From NCBI RefSeq assembly GCF_016595245.1, contig NZ_JAENHM010000046.1, positions 1 through 53,653 of the forward strand: a DNA stretch of 53,653 nt. Direction: 5' to 3'. Shown one piece after another: positions 1 to 7,544 of this stretch. The first letter of the stretch is position 1; every line of letters starts with the position of its first letter. The stretch comes from Azospirillum endophyticum (GTDB taxonomy: Bacteria; Pseudomonadota; Alphaproteobacteria; Azospirillales; Azospirillaceae). The position numbers and the translations under genes are program-made. Below the pieces are notes generated by a model. It was not told the origin of the DNA, made no database searches, and worked only from the letters and a program-made list of their open reading frames with translations.

Positions 1-167
1 TCTCCAATATCTGGGCAACCACACCGCGTGCGGCTACCCCGAGTCCCTAACAGCCTCTAGGGGGAATCCTTACCTGCCTAAAGTTTTGTTCCCAAAACCG
101 GTTGTGGTCGCGTTATAGTGTGCATGCGTTGGGGGCAATCGCACGGGTAGCACGAGGACCGAAGAGC

Positions 168-548
168 ATGTCGAGCGATGGGAACAGCAGGTCTCGCGTT
201 GATCAATCCACAGGTGTAGCTTCTCTAGCCTCCCGCACTCTGAGGTTGCTTGATCGCGATGTCACCATCCGGTTGGAGCCATCCTACTGGGAAGGACTCG
301 ACGAAATCTGCCGACGGGAGGACCTGACGGTAGACGAACTGTGCGACGATGTCCGTGACCGCATGGAGCAGCAGGGCCGCCGCACGTCCCAATCCGGCGT
401 GTCGTTGGCCAACGCCTTGCGCGTGTTCGTGGTCGGTTATTTCCGACAAGCGGCGACCGAACGCGGCCATGCCCGGGCCGGCCACGGGACGGGTCGCCCG
501 TTCATTGCCACCCCCTTCGACACGGTTCCGGCCGTCAGCAACAACTGA
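168..548 (+). CDS. Ribbon-helix-helix domain regulator
   Basis: Small protein of about 126 aa. After a polar N-terminus of about 25 residues, the segment TIRLEPSYWEGLDEICRRE followed by LTVDELCDDV and LANALRVFVVGYFR fits the ribbon-helix-helix family of alphaproteobacteria (RHH_4 type): a beta strand, two helices and a conserved aliphatic-aromatic tail. Such proteins bind DNA as dimers; the target is unknown. I place the start at the ATG at 168, which has a purine-rich GAGGAC upstream, rather than at the in-frame ATG at 102. The last 30 residues are low complexity. It stands alone and converges on the bdhA operon. Confidence 0.75.
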   Translation: MSSDGNSRSRVDQSTGVASLASRTLRLLDRDVTIRLEPSYWEGLDEICRREDLTVDELCDDVRDRMEQQGRRTSQSGVSLANALRVFVVGYFRQAATERGHARAGHGTGRPFIATPFDTVPAVSNN

Positions 549-566
549 CACCCGAATACCGGCACC

Positions 567-591
567 GGGGACAGGCCTTTCGACCTGCCCC
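567..591. terminator. Hairpin between convergent genes
   Basis: GGGGACAGG pairs with CCTGCCCC around a short loop, with one bulged A. It lies between the stop codons of the RHH gene and bdhA, so it may end transcripts from both sides. There is no strong T run. Confidence 0.4.
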
Positions 592-608
592 CGAGGCGTC
601 GCGCCGCT

Positions 609-1397
609 TTATTGGGCGGTCCAGCCGCCATCCATGGTCAGCGCCGCACCGCGCATGTTGCCGGCCGCCCCCGAGCACAGAAACACCGCCAGTTCGCCCA
701 GCTGTTCCGGCGTGACGAAGGATTTTGACGGCTGCTTCTCGCTGAGCAGTTCGCGCCCGGCCTCCTCGACCGACAGGTTGCGCGAGGTGGCCAGCGCGTC
801 GATCTGCTTCTGCACCAGCGGCGTCAGCACCCAGCCCGGACAAATGGCGTTGCAGGTGATGTCGGTTTCCGCCAGTTCCAGCGCCGTCACCTTGGTCAGG
901 CCGATCACGCCGTGCTTGGCGGCGACATAGGCCGACTTGTTGACCGACGCCACCAGCCCATGGACCGAGGCGATGTTGATGACCCGGCCCCAACCGCGCG
1001 CCTTCATGCCCGGTAGGGCGGCGCGGGTGCCGTGGAAGACGGCCGACAGGTTGATGGCGATCACCGCGTCCCAGCGTTCCACCGGAAAGGCATCGACCGG
1101 CGCGACATGCTGGATGCCGGCATTGTTGACCAGCACGTCCAGCCGGCCGTAGGCCGCCTCGGCGGCGGCGACCATCTCCTCGATCTCCGCCGGCTTGGAC
1201 ATGTCGGCACCGTTGTGAGCGACGCGGACGCCGAACTCCGTCGACAGCGACTGGCACAGATCCGCGATGTAGGCGGCATCGCCGAAGCCGTTCAACATCA
1301 GGTCGGCGCCCTGGCCTGCAAGCTGCCGTGCGATTCCAAGCCCGATCCCGCTGGTGGACCCGGTGACGAGCGCAGCCTTCCCCTTCAGATTGGTCAT
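609..1397 (-). CDS. bdhA: 3-hydroxybutyrate dehydrogenase
   Basis: Short-chain dehydrogenase of 262 aa, the usual length for BdhA, which interconverts (R)-3-hydroxybutyrate and acetoacetate with NAD. Visible are the Rossmann motif TGSTSGIG near residue 12, the NNAG motif, the catalytic Ser in NIASVHG, and YVAAK with the catalytic Tyr and Lys. The stretch AICPGWVLTPLVQKQI and the lid sequence SVEEAGRELLSEKQPS are typical of BdhA rather than general SDRs. It is the last gene of the leftward permease-atoD-atoA-bdhA operon, 6 nt after atoA, so the operon would import and oxidise hydroxybutyrate to acetoacetate and activate it with CoA. Confidence 0.93.
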   Translation of the reverse strand: MTNLKGKAALVTGSTSGIGLGIARQLAGQGADLMLNGFGDAAYIADLCQSLSTEFGVRVAHNGADMSKPAEIEEMVAAAEAAYGRLDVLVNNAGIQHVAPVDAFPVERWDAVIAINLSAVFHGTRAALPGMKARGWGRVINIASVHGLVASVNKSAYVAAKHGVIGLTKVTALELAETDITCNAICPGWVLTPLVQKQIDALATSRNLSVEEAGRELLSEKQPSKSFVTPEQLGELAVFLCSGAAGNMRGAALTMDGGWTAQ

Positions 1398-1403
1398 TCT
1401 TCT

Positions 1404-2057
1404 TTATCCTTCGATCGGCATGGAACGGAGGTCGGGGGCGATGATCAGTTCGCACCCGGTGTTGGCGATCACCTGCTCCACCGTGACACCGGGGGCGGTT
1501 TCCTTCAAGACGAGGCCGGCGTCGGTCGGCTCGATGACGGCAAGGTCGGTCACCACCAGATCGACCCGGCGGACCGAAGTCAGCGGCAGGGTGCAGCGCT
1601 CGACGATCTTCGCCTCGCCCTTGGCGCTGTGCTGCATGGCGACGATCACCCGGCGCGCGCCGGTGACCAGATCCATCGCCCCGCCCATGCCCGGCACCAT
1701 CTTGCCCGGTACCATCCAGTTGGCGAGTCGACCCTCGCGGTCCACCTGCAAGCCGCCCAGCACGGTGACGTCCAGATGTCCGCCGCGGATCAACCCGAAG
1801 GAGAGGGCACTGTCGAAGGATGCCGCTCCCGGCAGGGCCGAGATGGGCGAGCCTCCGGCATCGGTCAGGTCGTGGTTCTCCGCCCCGGTGATTGGGCCGG
1901 ACATGCCGACGATGCCGTTCTCCGATTGGAAGAACACATGGCGTCCGGCAGGAACATAGCGGGCGACGAGGGTCGGCAGGCCGATGCCCAGATTGACGAG
2001 GTCGCCGTCCATCAGCTCCAGCGCGACGCGCTTGGCGATCAGGGTCTTTTCATCCAT
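1404..2057 (-). CDS. atoA: 3-oxoacid CoA-transferase subunit B
   Basis: Protein of 217 aa, the normal length of the beta subunit of succinyl-CoA or acetyl-CoA:acetoacetate CoA-transferase. The catalytic glutamate is in SENGIVGM near residue 46, the GLP motif near residue 27 is present, and GAMDLVTGARRVIVAMQH is characteristic of the subunit. It would form a heteromer with the AtoD homologue just upstream (17 nt gap) and activate acetoacetate by CoA transfer. Which CoA donor is used (succinyl-CoA or acetyl-CoA) cannot be told from sequence alone. Confidence 0.93.
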   Translation of the reverse strand: MDEKTLIAKRVALELMDGDLVNLGIGLPTLVARYVPAGRHVFFQSENGIVGMSGPITGAENHDLTDAGGSPISALPGAASFDSALSFGLIRGGHLDVTVLGGLQVDREGRLANWMVPGKMVPGMGGAMDLVTGARRVIVAMQHSAKGEAKIVERCTLPLTSVRRVDLVVTDLAVIEPTDAGLVLKETAPGVTVEQVIANTGCELIIAPDLRSMPIEG

Positions 2058-2074
2058 GGTTCTCTACTCCCCGA

Positions 2075-2734
2075 TCAGCGCGGCGTCGCAGCGACGATGT
2101 AATCGACCAGCACCGAGGGTGTCATCACCGCGTCGGGCGGGATGCAGCCGACGGGCAGAATATCCTCGGCCTCGGCGATCACGGTGGCGCCGGCCATCGT
2201 CATCAGCGGGTTGAAGTTGCGGGCGGTCAGCGCATAGGTCAGGTTGCCGTACAGGTCGGCCTGCTTGGCGGCGACCAGGGCGAAGTCGGCCTTGATCGGC
2301 ATTTCCAGCAGATAGGGGACGCCGTCGATCTCGACCTTGCGCTTGCCCTCCTCCACCGTCGTGCCGACGCCGGTGGGGGTCAGGACGCCGCCCAGCCCGA
2401 CACCGCCGGCGCGGATGCGCTCGGCCAGAGTGCCCTGCGGCACCAGTTCGACTTCGATGGCGCCCGAAATCATCTGCTTCTGGGTCTCGGGGTTCAGGCC
2501 GATATGGCTGGTGACGACCCGGCGCACCAGCTTCTCCACCACCAGCTTGCCCAGGCCGTTGTTGGGCCGGGCGGTGTCGTTGGCGATGATGGTCAGGTCG
2601 CGCTTGCCTTGGCGGATCAGTTCATCCACCAGCCGGTTGGGGCCGCCGACGGCCATGAAGCCGCCGATCAGCAGGGATGCCCCGTCGGGAATGCGCGCGA
2701 CGGCGTCTTCCAGGGAAATGAGCTTGTTCTTCAT
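2075..2734 (-). CDS. atoD: 3-oxoacid CoA-transferase subunit A
   Basis: Alpha subunit of 219 aa. The N-terminus (MKNKLISLEDAVARIPDGA) and the glycine-rich GGFMAVGGPN near residue 26 are diagnostic of the family. The open frame extends much further upstream, but the true start is the ATG at 2734, two nt after the permease stop, which leaves the normal family length. Partner of the beta subunit that follows. Second gene of the four-gene operon. Confidence 0.93.
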   Translation of the reverse strand: MKNKLISLEDAVARIPDGASLLIGGFMAVGGPNRLVDELIRQGKRDLTIIANDTARPNNGLGKLVVEKLVRRVVTSHIGLNPETQKQMISGAIEVELVPQGTLAERIRAGGVGLGGVLTPTGVGTTVEEGKRKVEIDGVPYLLEMPIKADFALVAAKQADLYGNLTYALTARNFNPLMTMAGATVIAEAEDILPVGCIPPDAVMTPSVLVDYIVAATPR

Positions 2735-2736
2735 GA

Positions 2737-4128
2737 TCAGACGATCCCGGTCAGGTAGTAGACGGCGATCACGAAGAAGACCGCTAACGTCTTGATGCAG
2801 GTGACGGCGAAGATGTCGCCGTAGGATTGCCGGTGCGTCAGCCCGGTGACGCCCAGCAAGGTGATGACGGCGCCGTTGTGCGGCAAGGTGTCCATGCCGC
2901 CGCTGGCCATGGCGGCGACACGGTGCAGCACCTCCATCGGGATACCGGCGGCGTTGGCCGCGGTGATGAACTGATCGGCCATCGCCGCCAGCGCGATGCT
3001 CATCCCGCCGGACGCCGACCCGGTGATGCCGGCCAGTGCCGTGACCGTCACCGCCTCGTTCACCAGCGGGTTCGGGATGGCGGACAGCCCATCGCGGATC
3101 ACCAGGAAGCCCGGCAGTGCCGCGATCACCGCACCGAAGCCGTATTCCGACGCCGTGTTCATCGAGGCCAGAAGCGACCCGCCGATGGCGGCCTTGGTAC
3201 CTTCGGCGAAGCGCTGCGACACCGGCTTCCAGGCGAAGGCCAGCACCATCAGGATGCCGCAGAGCAGCGCCCCTTCCACCGCCCAGATGCCGGCGACCGA
3301 GGAGACCTGCGTCACCAGCGGCTTGGCGCCGGGGGTCAGGGCGACCTCGTTCGTGACGCCGTACACGCCGGGGATCGCCATGGTGAACAGCTTGTTCAGC
3401 ACGCCGACGGTGACCAGCGGCGACAGCGCCAGGATCGGGTTCGGCAACGCCTCGGACCTCACGGTTTCCGGCTCGTTGGTGTGGCCGCTGCCATAGCCCT
3501 CGCCGCGCGCGATGGCCGAGCGCACCCGCCACTCCAGATACACCAGCCCGAGCACCAGGATGAAGACCGAACCGATCAGGCCCAGCCAGGGAGCGGCATA
3601 GGCATCGGTCTTGAAGAAGGTGGTGGGGATGATGTTCTGGATCTGGGGCGTCCCCGGCAGCGCGTCCATGGTGACGGTGAAAGCGCCGAGCGCCACCACG
3701 CCGGGGATCAGGCGCTTGGGGATGTCGCCCTGCCGGAACATCTCCGCCGCGAAGGGATAGACGGCGAAGACGACGACGAACAGCGACACGCCGCCATAGG
3801 TCAGGAGCAGGCAGACCAGGACGATGGAGGTCACTGCGCGCTCGCGTCCAACCAGCTTGATGACGGCCGAGACGATCGACTTGGAGAAGCCGGACAGCTC
3901 GATCACCTTGCCGAACACCGCACCCAGCAGGAAGACCGGGAAGTACAGCTTCACGAAGCCGACCATCTTGTCCATGAACAGGCCGGTGAAGACCGGCGGC
4001 ACGGCGGATGGGTCGGTCAGCAGCACAGCCCCCAGCGCCGCCACCGGCGCGAAGAGGATGACGCTGAAGCCCCGATAGGCGACCAGCATGAGGAACGCGA
4101 GCGCTCCCAAGCAGATCAGGAAACTCAT
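2737..4128 (-). CDS. GntP-family permease (hydroxybutyrate/short-chain acid uptake)
   Basis: Integral inner-membrane protein of 463 aa with about 12 to 14 hydrophobic segments. The segments TYGGVSLFVVVFAVYPFA, MDALPGTPQIQNIIPTTFF and ASGGMSIAL match the GntP/ion-transporter family rather than the AtoE family. Family members import gluconate or short hydroxy acids with protons. Its place as first gene of an operon with CoA-transferase and hydroxybutyrate dehydrogenase points to 3-hydroxybutyrate or acetoacetate as cargo (inference). It is preceded by a 420-nt intergenic region with a sigma54 promoter candidate. Confidence 0.85.
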   Translation of the reverse strand: MSFLICLGALAFLMLVAYRGFSVILFAPVAALGAVLLTDPSAVPPVFTGLFMDKMVGFVKLYFPVFLLGAVFGKVIELSGFSKSIVSAVIKLVGRERAVTSIVLVCLLLTYGGVSLFVVVFAVYPFAAEMFRQGDIPKRLIPGVVALGAFTVTMDALPGTPQIQNIIPTTFFKTDAYAAPWLGLIGSVFILVLGLVYLEWRVRSAIARGEGYGSGHTNEPETVRSEALPNPILALSPLVTVGVLNKLFTMAIPGVYGVTNEVALTPGAKPLVTQVSSVAGIWAVEGALLCGILMVLAFAWKPVSQRFAEGTKAAIGGSLLASMNTASEYGFGAVIAALPGFLVIRDGLSAIPNPLVNEAVTVTALAGITGSASGGMSIALAAMADQFITAANAAGIPMEVLHRVAAMASGGMDTLPHNGAVITLLGVTGLTHRQSYGDIFAVTCIKTLAVFFVIAVYYLTGIV

Positions 4129-4255
4129 TTGGACGGTGCTCCCTCGGTTATTCTTTTCGGACGCTTGGCGTCACGGATGTCGTTTTCGGGCATTGAATTC
4201 TAGGCGGCCCGCGCAGCCTCTCCTGCCCCCGTTGGAGAGGGGCACCTTCAAAAAC

Positions 4256-4271
4256 AGCAAAAGCCATGCCA
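4256..4271 (-). promoter_or_regulatory. Sigma54 (-24/-12) promoter for the permease-atoDA-bdhA operon
   Basis: On the minus strand the sequence is TGGCATGGCTTTTGCT. Against the sigma54 consensus TGGCACG-N4-TTGCW it differs at one base, and the GG and GC doublets have the required spacing. The predicted start point is near 4245, leaving a leader of about 115 nt before the permease start at 4128. In E. coli the ato operon is also read from a sigma54 promoter under AtoC, so the match makes functional sense. No activator gene is in the window. Confidence 0.7.
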
Positions 4272-4350
4272 GAGAAAAGAGACCCGGTGGTCACAAGCGA
4301 AACCTTTGATACCACGAATTTTTTGCACTGCACACAAAGCTGGAAGCTGG

Positions 4351-4435
4351 AGCAACGTCTTCAAAATGAGACAAATCCCGGCACGGGAGTATCTTTATAG
4401 AGACAATATCTCATATCGTAGACAACGACGTTGCT
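4351..4435. promoter_or_regulatory. Candidate activator sites upstream of the sigma54 promoter
   Basis: Between 80 and 165 bp upstream of the promoter lie the exact inverted arms AGCAACGTC (4351-4359) and GACGTTGCT (4427-4435), and between them two GAGACAA words, the second within a short palindrome GAGA-N5-TCTC near 4401-4413. The distance suits enhancer-binding proteins of the AtoC type. No known AtoC box was recognised, so this rests on position and symmetry only. Confidence 0.35.
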
Positions 4436-4481
4436 GGCCACGATCCTGCCGCCATGCGGTTGAACTGGCCCGCATTATTGC

Positions 4482-4505
4482 TTGACCTTCCAACTCCTGG
4501 AAGGT
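4482..4505 (+). promoter_or_regulatory. CueR-type MerR-family operator/promoter
   Basis: A -35 like TTGACC overlaps the dyad ACCTTCC-N7-GGAAGGT (4485-4491 and 4499-4505). This is the layout and nearly the sequence of the E. coli copA promoter bound by CueR, where a lengthened 19-bp spacer is corrected by copper-loaded activator. The start codon of the copper chaperone gene follows at 4552. No cueR gene is visible in the window, so the regulator must act from elsewhere. Confidence 0.75.
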
Positions 4506-4551
4506 GGAGGCTGCCTCATACCGAGTATCGTTACCCCAGGGGAGAAGACCC

Positions 4552-4752
4552 ATGCTCACGTTGAAGGTATCCGGAATGACTTGCGGCCATTGTGCCCAGA
4601 CCGTGACCAAGGCCGTGGAAGGCGTTCCTTCCGTGGAACGCGCCCTGGTCGACCTGAATGCCGGCCAAGTCGCAATCGAAGGCAGCGCCGATGAATCCGC
4701 CATCCGCCAAGCCATCGAAGATGCCGGCTATGAGGTTGAAGGCCGGGCATAG
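4552..4752 (+). CDS. copZ: Copper chaperone, heavy-metal-associated domain
   Basis: Protein of 66 aa consisting of one HMA domain: VSGMTCGHC near residues 6-14 carries the metal-binding CxxC, and the fold ends with the usual AIEDAGYEVE. It would bind Cu(I) in the cytoplasm and hand it to a copper ATPase or regulator. The start at 4552 is preceded by AGGGGAGAAG; the upstream in-frame ATG at 4504 lies within the operator and is rejected. There is no copA next to it, so this is a stand-alone chaperone gene. Confidence 0.9.
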   Translation: MLTLKVSGMTCGHCAQTVTKAVEGVPSVERALVDLNAGQVAIEGSADESAIRQAIEDAGYEVEGRA

Positions 4753-4772
4753 GAAGCGCGTCGCTCAAAACG

Positions 4773-4808
4773 GAATGGGCGCCGGGCCATTGCGGCCGGC
4801 GCCCATTC
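4773..4808 (+). terminator. Terminator hairpin after copZ
   Basis: GAATGGGCGCCGG (4773-4785) pairs with CCGGCGCCCATTC (4796-4808), 13 perfect base pairs around a 10-nt loop, followed by a weakly T-containing tract. It sits between the convergent copZ and hemP and may serve both. Confidence 0.65.
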
Positions 4809-4846
4809 TCGGTGACGTCTTTCCCGGAAGGTTCGTTGAAGATCTT

Positions 4847-5014
4847 TTATTTGGTTAGAATTAGCTTGTTCGCACGGGTCACGCGCAGGCGGTAGCTCTG
4901 CCCGGCGTGCTGGATCACGATCTCGCGGCTGCCCGACATGAGGCGGGCAGATTCGACCACCGGCAGGGACGCGGCGACGAAGGAGGCGGGAGCGGAGACG
5001 GCGATGTCGTGCAT
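4847..5014 (-). CDS. hemP: Hemin uptake protein HemP
   Basis: Short protein of 55 aa. The C-terminal half SREIVIQHAGQSYRLRVTRANKLILTK is the HemP family signature (REI/V-I-x-H-x-G-Q-x-YRLR...NKLILTK). HemP-type proteins accompany haem uptake loci and in some alphaproteobacteria and betaproteobacteria act as activators of haem receptor genes. The start is taken at 5014 because the longer frame would run through a Fur-like site. No haem receptor is adjacent here. Confidence 0.88.
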   Translation of the reverse strand: MHDIAVSAPASFVAASLPVVESARLMSGSREIVIQHAGQSYRLRVTRANKLILTK

Positions 5015-5102
5015 GGCGTGTCTTTCTTGCTGAACGGACGTTGCGGTCGGCGATGTCCGGGCGTGAACCCTGGACAGGACCATAACCCAGCCCTCCGCTA
5101 GA

Positions 5103-5122
5103 TGCAAGTCATTCTCATTCGC
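5103..5122 (-). promoter_or_regulatory. Candidate Fur-type iron box upstream of hemP
   Basis: The sequence GCAAGTCATTCTCATTCGC resembles Fur boxes of the GCAA-N-ATTCTCATT class, about 90 nt upstream of the hemP start. Only about half the positions match the classical 19-bp Fur consensus, so the call rests partly on the gene it precedes. Irr-type regulation would be an alternative. Confidence 0.45.
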
Positions 5123-5151
5123 TTTTGAGATCGTCGTCCTGATTGCTGCGC

Positions 5152-5790
5152 TCAGTCCCGGACCACGCGGCGGAGCATCCAGCGTGCGCCCGCCACCAGC
5201 AGCTTGTTGTATTCGTTGATCAGCAAATTGGCCGTTCCGGGCCACATCCACCAATCGTCCAGATGGACGGTGGGGGCGACGACGGGATGCGGGACCAGGT
5301 CCACGTCGGGCATCGCCATCGACAGTTCCAGCAGGCTGCGGCGCATGTGGTAGTTGGCCGTCACCAGCCGCAGCGACCGGAATCCCTGGTCCCGCATCCA
5401 GTCCGACGTCTCATAGGCGTTGCCGATGGTACTGTCGGCGGAATAGCCCAACGTGATGCAGCATTCCATTTCGGTCGGGGAATGACGCGACAGCTTGAGC
5501 AGTTCCTGCACCTCCACACCGTCATAGACGCCGGACACGAACAGCTTCCTCGCCCGCCCGGCGGCCAGCAGTTCCAGACCGGTGCGCAGCCGGTTGCTGC
5601 CGCCGGTCAGCACGACGATGGCGTCCGTCGCCCGCTCGGCATCGGCGCCGGTCGGGGAAGAGCGCGGCACATCGGCCGCATACCAGAACAACCCGACCAG
5701 CCACGCAACCGCCAGCGCCAGCGCGCCGGCGATCAGATGCCCGACCGCCCGCGCCATCACCCCGCCGCGCCGCCGGTAGAGAACGCTCAT
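5152..5790 (-). CDS. YdcF/ElyC-type DUF218 membrane protein
   Basis: Protein of 212 aa with one N-terminal membrane segment (about residues 17-37, ALALAVAWLVGLFWYA) and a DUF218 domain: DAIVVLTGGSNRLRTGLELL, FVSGVY, STIGNAYETSDWM and SLRLVTANYHMRRS. Relatives (SanA, ElyC, YdcF) are linked to envelope integrity and peptidoglycan or carrier-lipid metabolism. Its start overlaps the ftsX stop by one base (TGATG), so it is translationally coupled to ftsEX; the same arrangement is familiar in other alphaproteobacteria. Confidence 0.85.
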   Translation of the reverse strand: MSVLYRRRGGVMARAVGHLIAGALALAVAWLVGLFWYAADVPRSSPTGADAERATDAIVVLTGGSNRLRTGLELLAAGRARKLFVSGVYDGVEVQELLKLSRHSPTEMECCITLGYSADSTIGNAYETSDWMRDQGFRSLRLVTANYHMRRSLLELSMAMPDVDLVPHPVVAPTVHLDDWWMWPGTANLLINEYNKLLVAGARWMLRRVVRD

Positions 5791-6683
5791 CACGGCATGG
5801 ACTCCAGCGTGCGCAGCACGGTCCGGCGCGCGGTCACCAAGGCCAGCAGGGCGAGCGCCCCCGGCACCAGCAGCAGGACCATCCACTGCCAGGGCTCCAG
5901 CGTCAGATCGGGCAGCAGGCTGGCCTGCAATCCCTGGGACGCACGGTGCAGCCCGTACAGCGTACCGCCGGCCAGCAGCAGCCCGATCCCGCCGCCGCGC
6001 AGGCTCAAGGATACCACATGCCGTTCGAACTGGCGGGAGACGTAGCGGTCGGTGGCGCCCATCAGGTGCAGTAATTCCACCACCGGCCGATGGATGGCAA
6101 GTCCGGTGCGGACCGCGAAGACCACGGTCATCACCGCCGCCACCCCGATCAGCACGACGACGCCCAGCGCCGCCAATCTTATCGCCCCGGCGAAGGAGCG
6201 CAGGTCGGCCAACCAGACCGCATGGTCGTCCAATGTCGCCCCCGGCGCGGCGGAGGTCAGGCGCAGGCGCAGGGCGGCAACGTCGACCGGCCCGTCGACG
6301 ACGACATCGATCAGCCGCGGCATCGGCAGCAGCGGGTCCGACGCCCCCGATCCGAGCCAGGGCTCCAGCAGCCGGGCGATTTCGCCCCCGCTCAGCATGG
6401 TCGCCGAGCGCACCCCAGGGACGGAGCGCAGCACGGTCAGCGCCGCTTCCGCCCGCTCGTCCAGCGAAGCGATCGGAGCACCGGGCATCGGCGCCACCTG
6501 TACGGTCAGCCCGCCGGCCAGCCCGCTGTCCCAACGCTGCGCCATATCCGACACCAGCATGGCGCCGGCGAGCGCCAGCGCCGCCAGGAACGCCATCAGT
6601 GCCGTGATCCAGCCGAGAAAGCGCGAGGAGGGATCGACCGCCAGCGGCAGGTCGGAGCGCGGCCGCATGGGACGAAGCGCCAT
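5790..6683 (-). CDS. ftsX: Cell division protein FtsX
   Basis: Membrane protein of 297 aa with four transmembrane segments: one near residue 30 (LGWITALMAFLAALALAGAMLV), a periplasmic domain of about 130 residues, then three in the C-terminal half with the FtsX/MacB-type permease stretch HRPVVELLHLMGATDRYVSRQFERHV. Together with FtsE it forms an ABC-type complex that controls peptidoglycan hydrolases at division. The start at 6683, 4 nt after ftsE, gives the family length; the longer frame would overlap ftsE. Confidence 0.9.
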   Translation of the reverse strand: MALRPMRPRSDLPLAVDPSSRFLGWITALMAFLAALALAGAMLVSDMAQRWDSGLAGGLTVQVAPMPGAPIASLDERAEAALTVLRSVPGVRSATMLSGGEIARLLEPWLGSGASDPLLPMPRLIDVVVDGPVDVAALRLRLTSAAPGATLDDHAVWLADLRSFAGAIRLAALGVVVLIGVAAVMTVVFAVRTGLAIHRPVVELLHLMGATDRYVSRQFERHVVSLSLRGGGIGLLLAGGTLYGLHRASQGLQASLLPDLTLEPWQWMVLLLVPGALALLALVTARRTVLRTLESMP

Positions 6684-6687
6684 GCCG

Positions 6688-7398
6688 CTACTCCCTCCGC
6701 AAGTCGTTGACCCGCGACTCCTGCGCTCGGCCGCCGCGCGAGGGAAGAACCAGCAGGCGGCCATTGTCGAGATGCAGGCGCGGGTGGTCGAAACGGCGAA
6801 TCAGCGCCTCGTTGTGGGTGGCGATCACCACGGTGGTCCCCAGCTTGTACAGTTCCTCGAACAGATAGAGCAGCCGCATGCCGATGCCGTCATCGACATT
6901 GCCGGTCGGCTCGTCGGCCAGCAGCAGGCGTGGCCGGTTGATGACCGACCGGGCGATGGCGACCCGCTGCTTCTGCCCGCCCGACAAGGTCGACGGCTTG
7001 GCGTGCAGATGGTTCCCCAGCCCTACCCAGCGCAGGATCTCGCTGCAGTGGGCGACCACATCGGCCTCCGGCGTGCCGGCCATGCGCAGCGGCAACGCCA
7101 CGTTGTCCAGCGCCGACAGATGGTCGAGCAGCGCGAAGTCCTGGAACACCACGCCGATCTGGCGGCGCAGTTCCGGCAGTTCGCGCCGGGTGACCAGCGC
7201 CATGTCGCGGCCGAACAGGGTGACCAGTCCGCGCGACGGCCGGTGGGCCAGGTACATCAGCTTCAGAAGAGACGATTTGCCCGCTCCGCTGGCACCCGTC
7301 AGAAAATGGAAGGATCCCGGCTGCAGGGTAAAGCTGATGTCGCGCAGCACCTCCGCTTCGGTGCCGTACCGCAAACCGACATTCTCGAAACGAATCAC
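6688..7398 (-). CDS. ftsE: Cell division ATP-binding protein FtsE
   Basis: ABC ATPase of 236 aa. Walker A GASGAGKSS near residue 35, Q-loop VVFQDFALL, signature LSGGQKQRVAIARS and Walker B LLLADEPTGN are all intact; EPTGNVDD is typical of the FtsE/LolD group. I choose the GTG start at 7398 (IRFENVGLRYG), which has GGTGG upstream and yields the usual length; earlier in-frame starts add unrelated residues. First gene of ftsE-ftsX-DUF218, divergent from the acyltransferase gene. Confidence 0.92.
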   Translation of the reverse strand: MIRFENVGLRYGTEAEVLRDISFTLQPGSFHFLTGASGAGKSSLLKLMYLAHRPSRGLVTLFGRDMALVTRRELPELRRQIGVVFQDFALLDHLSALDNVALPLRMAGTPEADVVAHCSEILRWVGLGNHLHAKPSTLSGGQKQRVAIARSVINRPRLLLADEPTGNVDDGIGMRLLYLFEELYKLGTTVVIATHNEALIRRFDHPRLHLDNGRLLVLPSRGGRAQESRVNDLRRE

Positions 7399-7544
7399 GG
7401 TTCCACCACAGCTCGCCACCCCTCCGCGCCGGGGACAATGCACCCGGCGCGGAGCGGAGTCCACCCTGCCCCGCAACGCATCGTCGTCTCCCCGGCTGCG
7501 CGGAATACTTGAGAAGTCGGTGAAGACCTGACAAGTTGCCGGCC

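Noticed and set aside
66..80. AATCCTTACCTGCCT near the left edge, resembling an origin iteron
   Set aside because: The first half matches but the GGGGG part is missing after it, so it was not counted as an iteron.
4467..4483. A sigma54-like TGGCCCG...TTGCT on the plus strand upstream of copZ
   Set aside because: The spacing between GG and GC is one base too long, and the CueR-type promoter already explains the gene.
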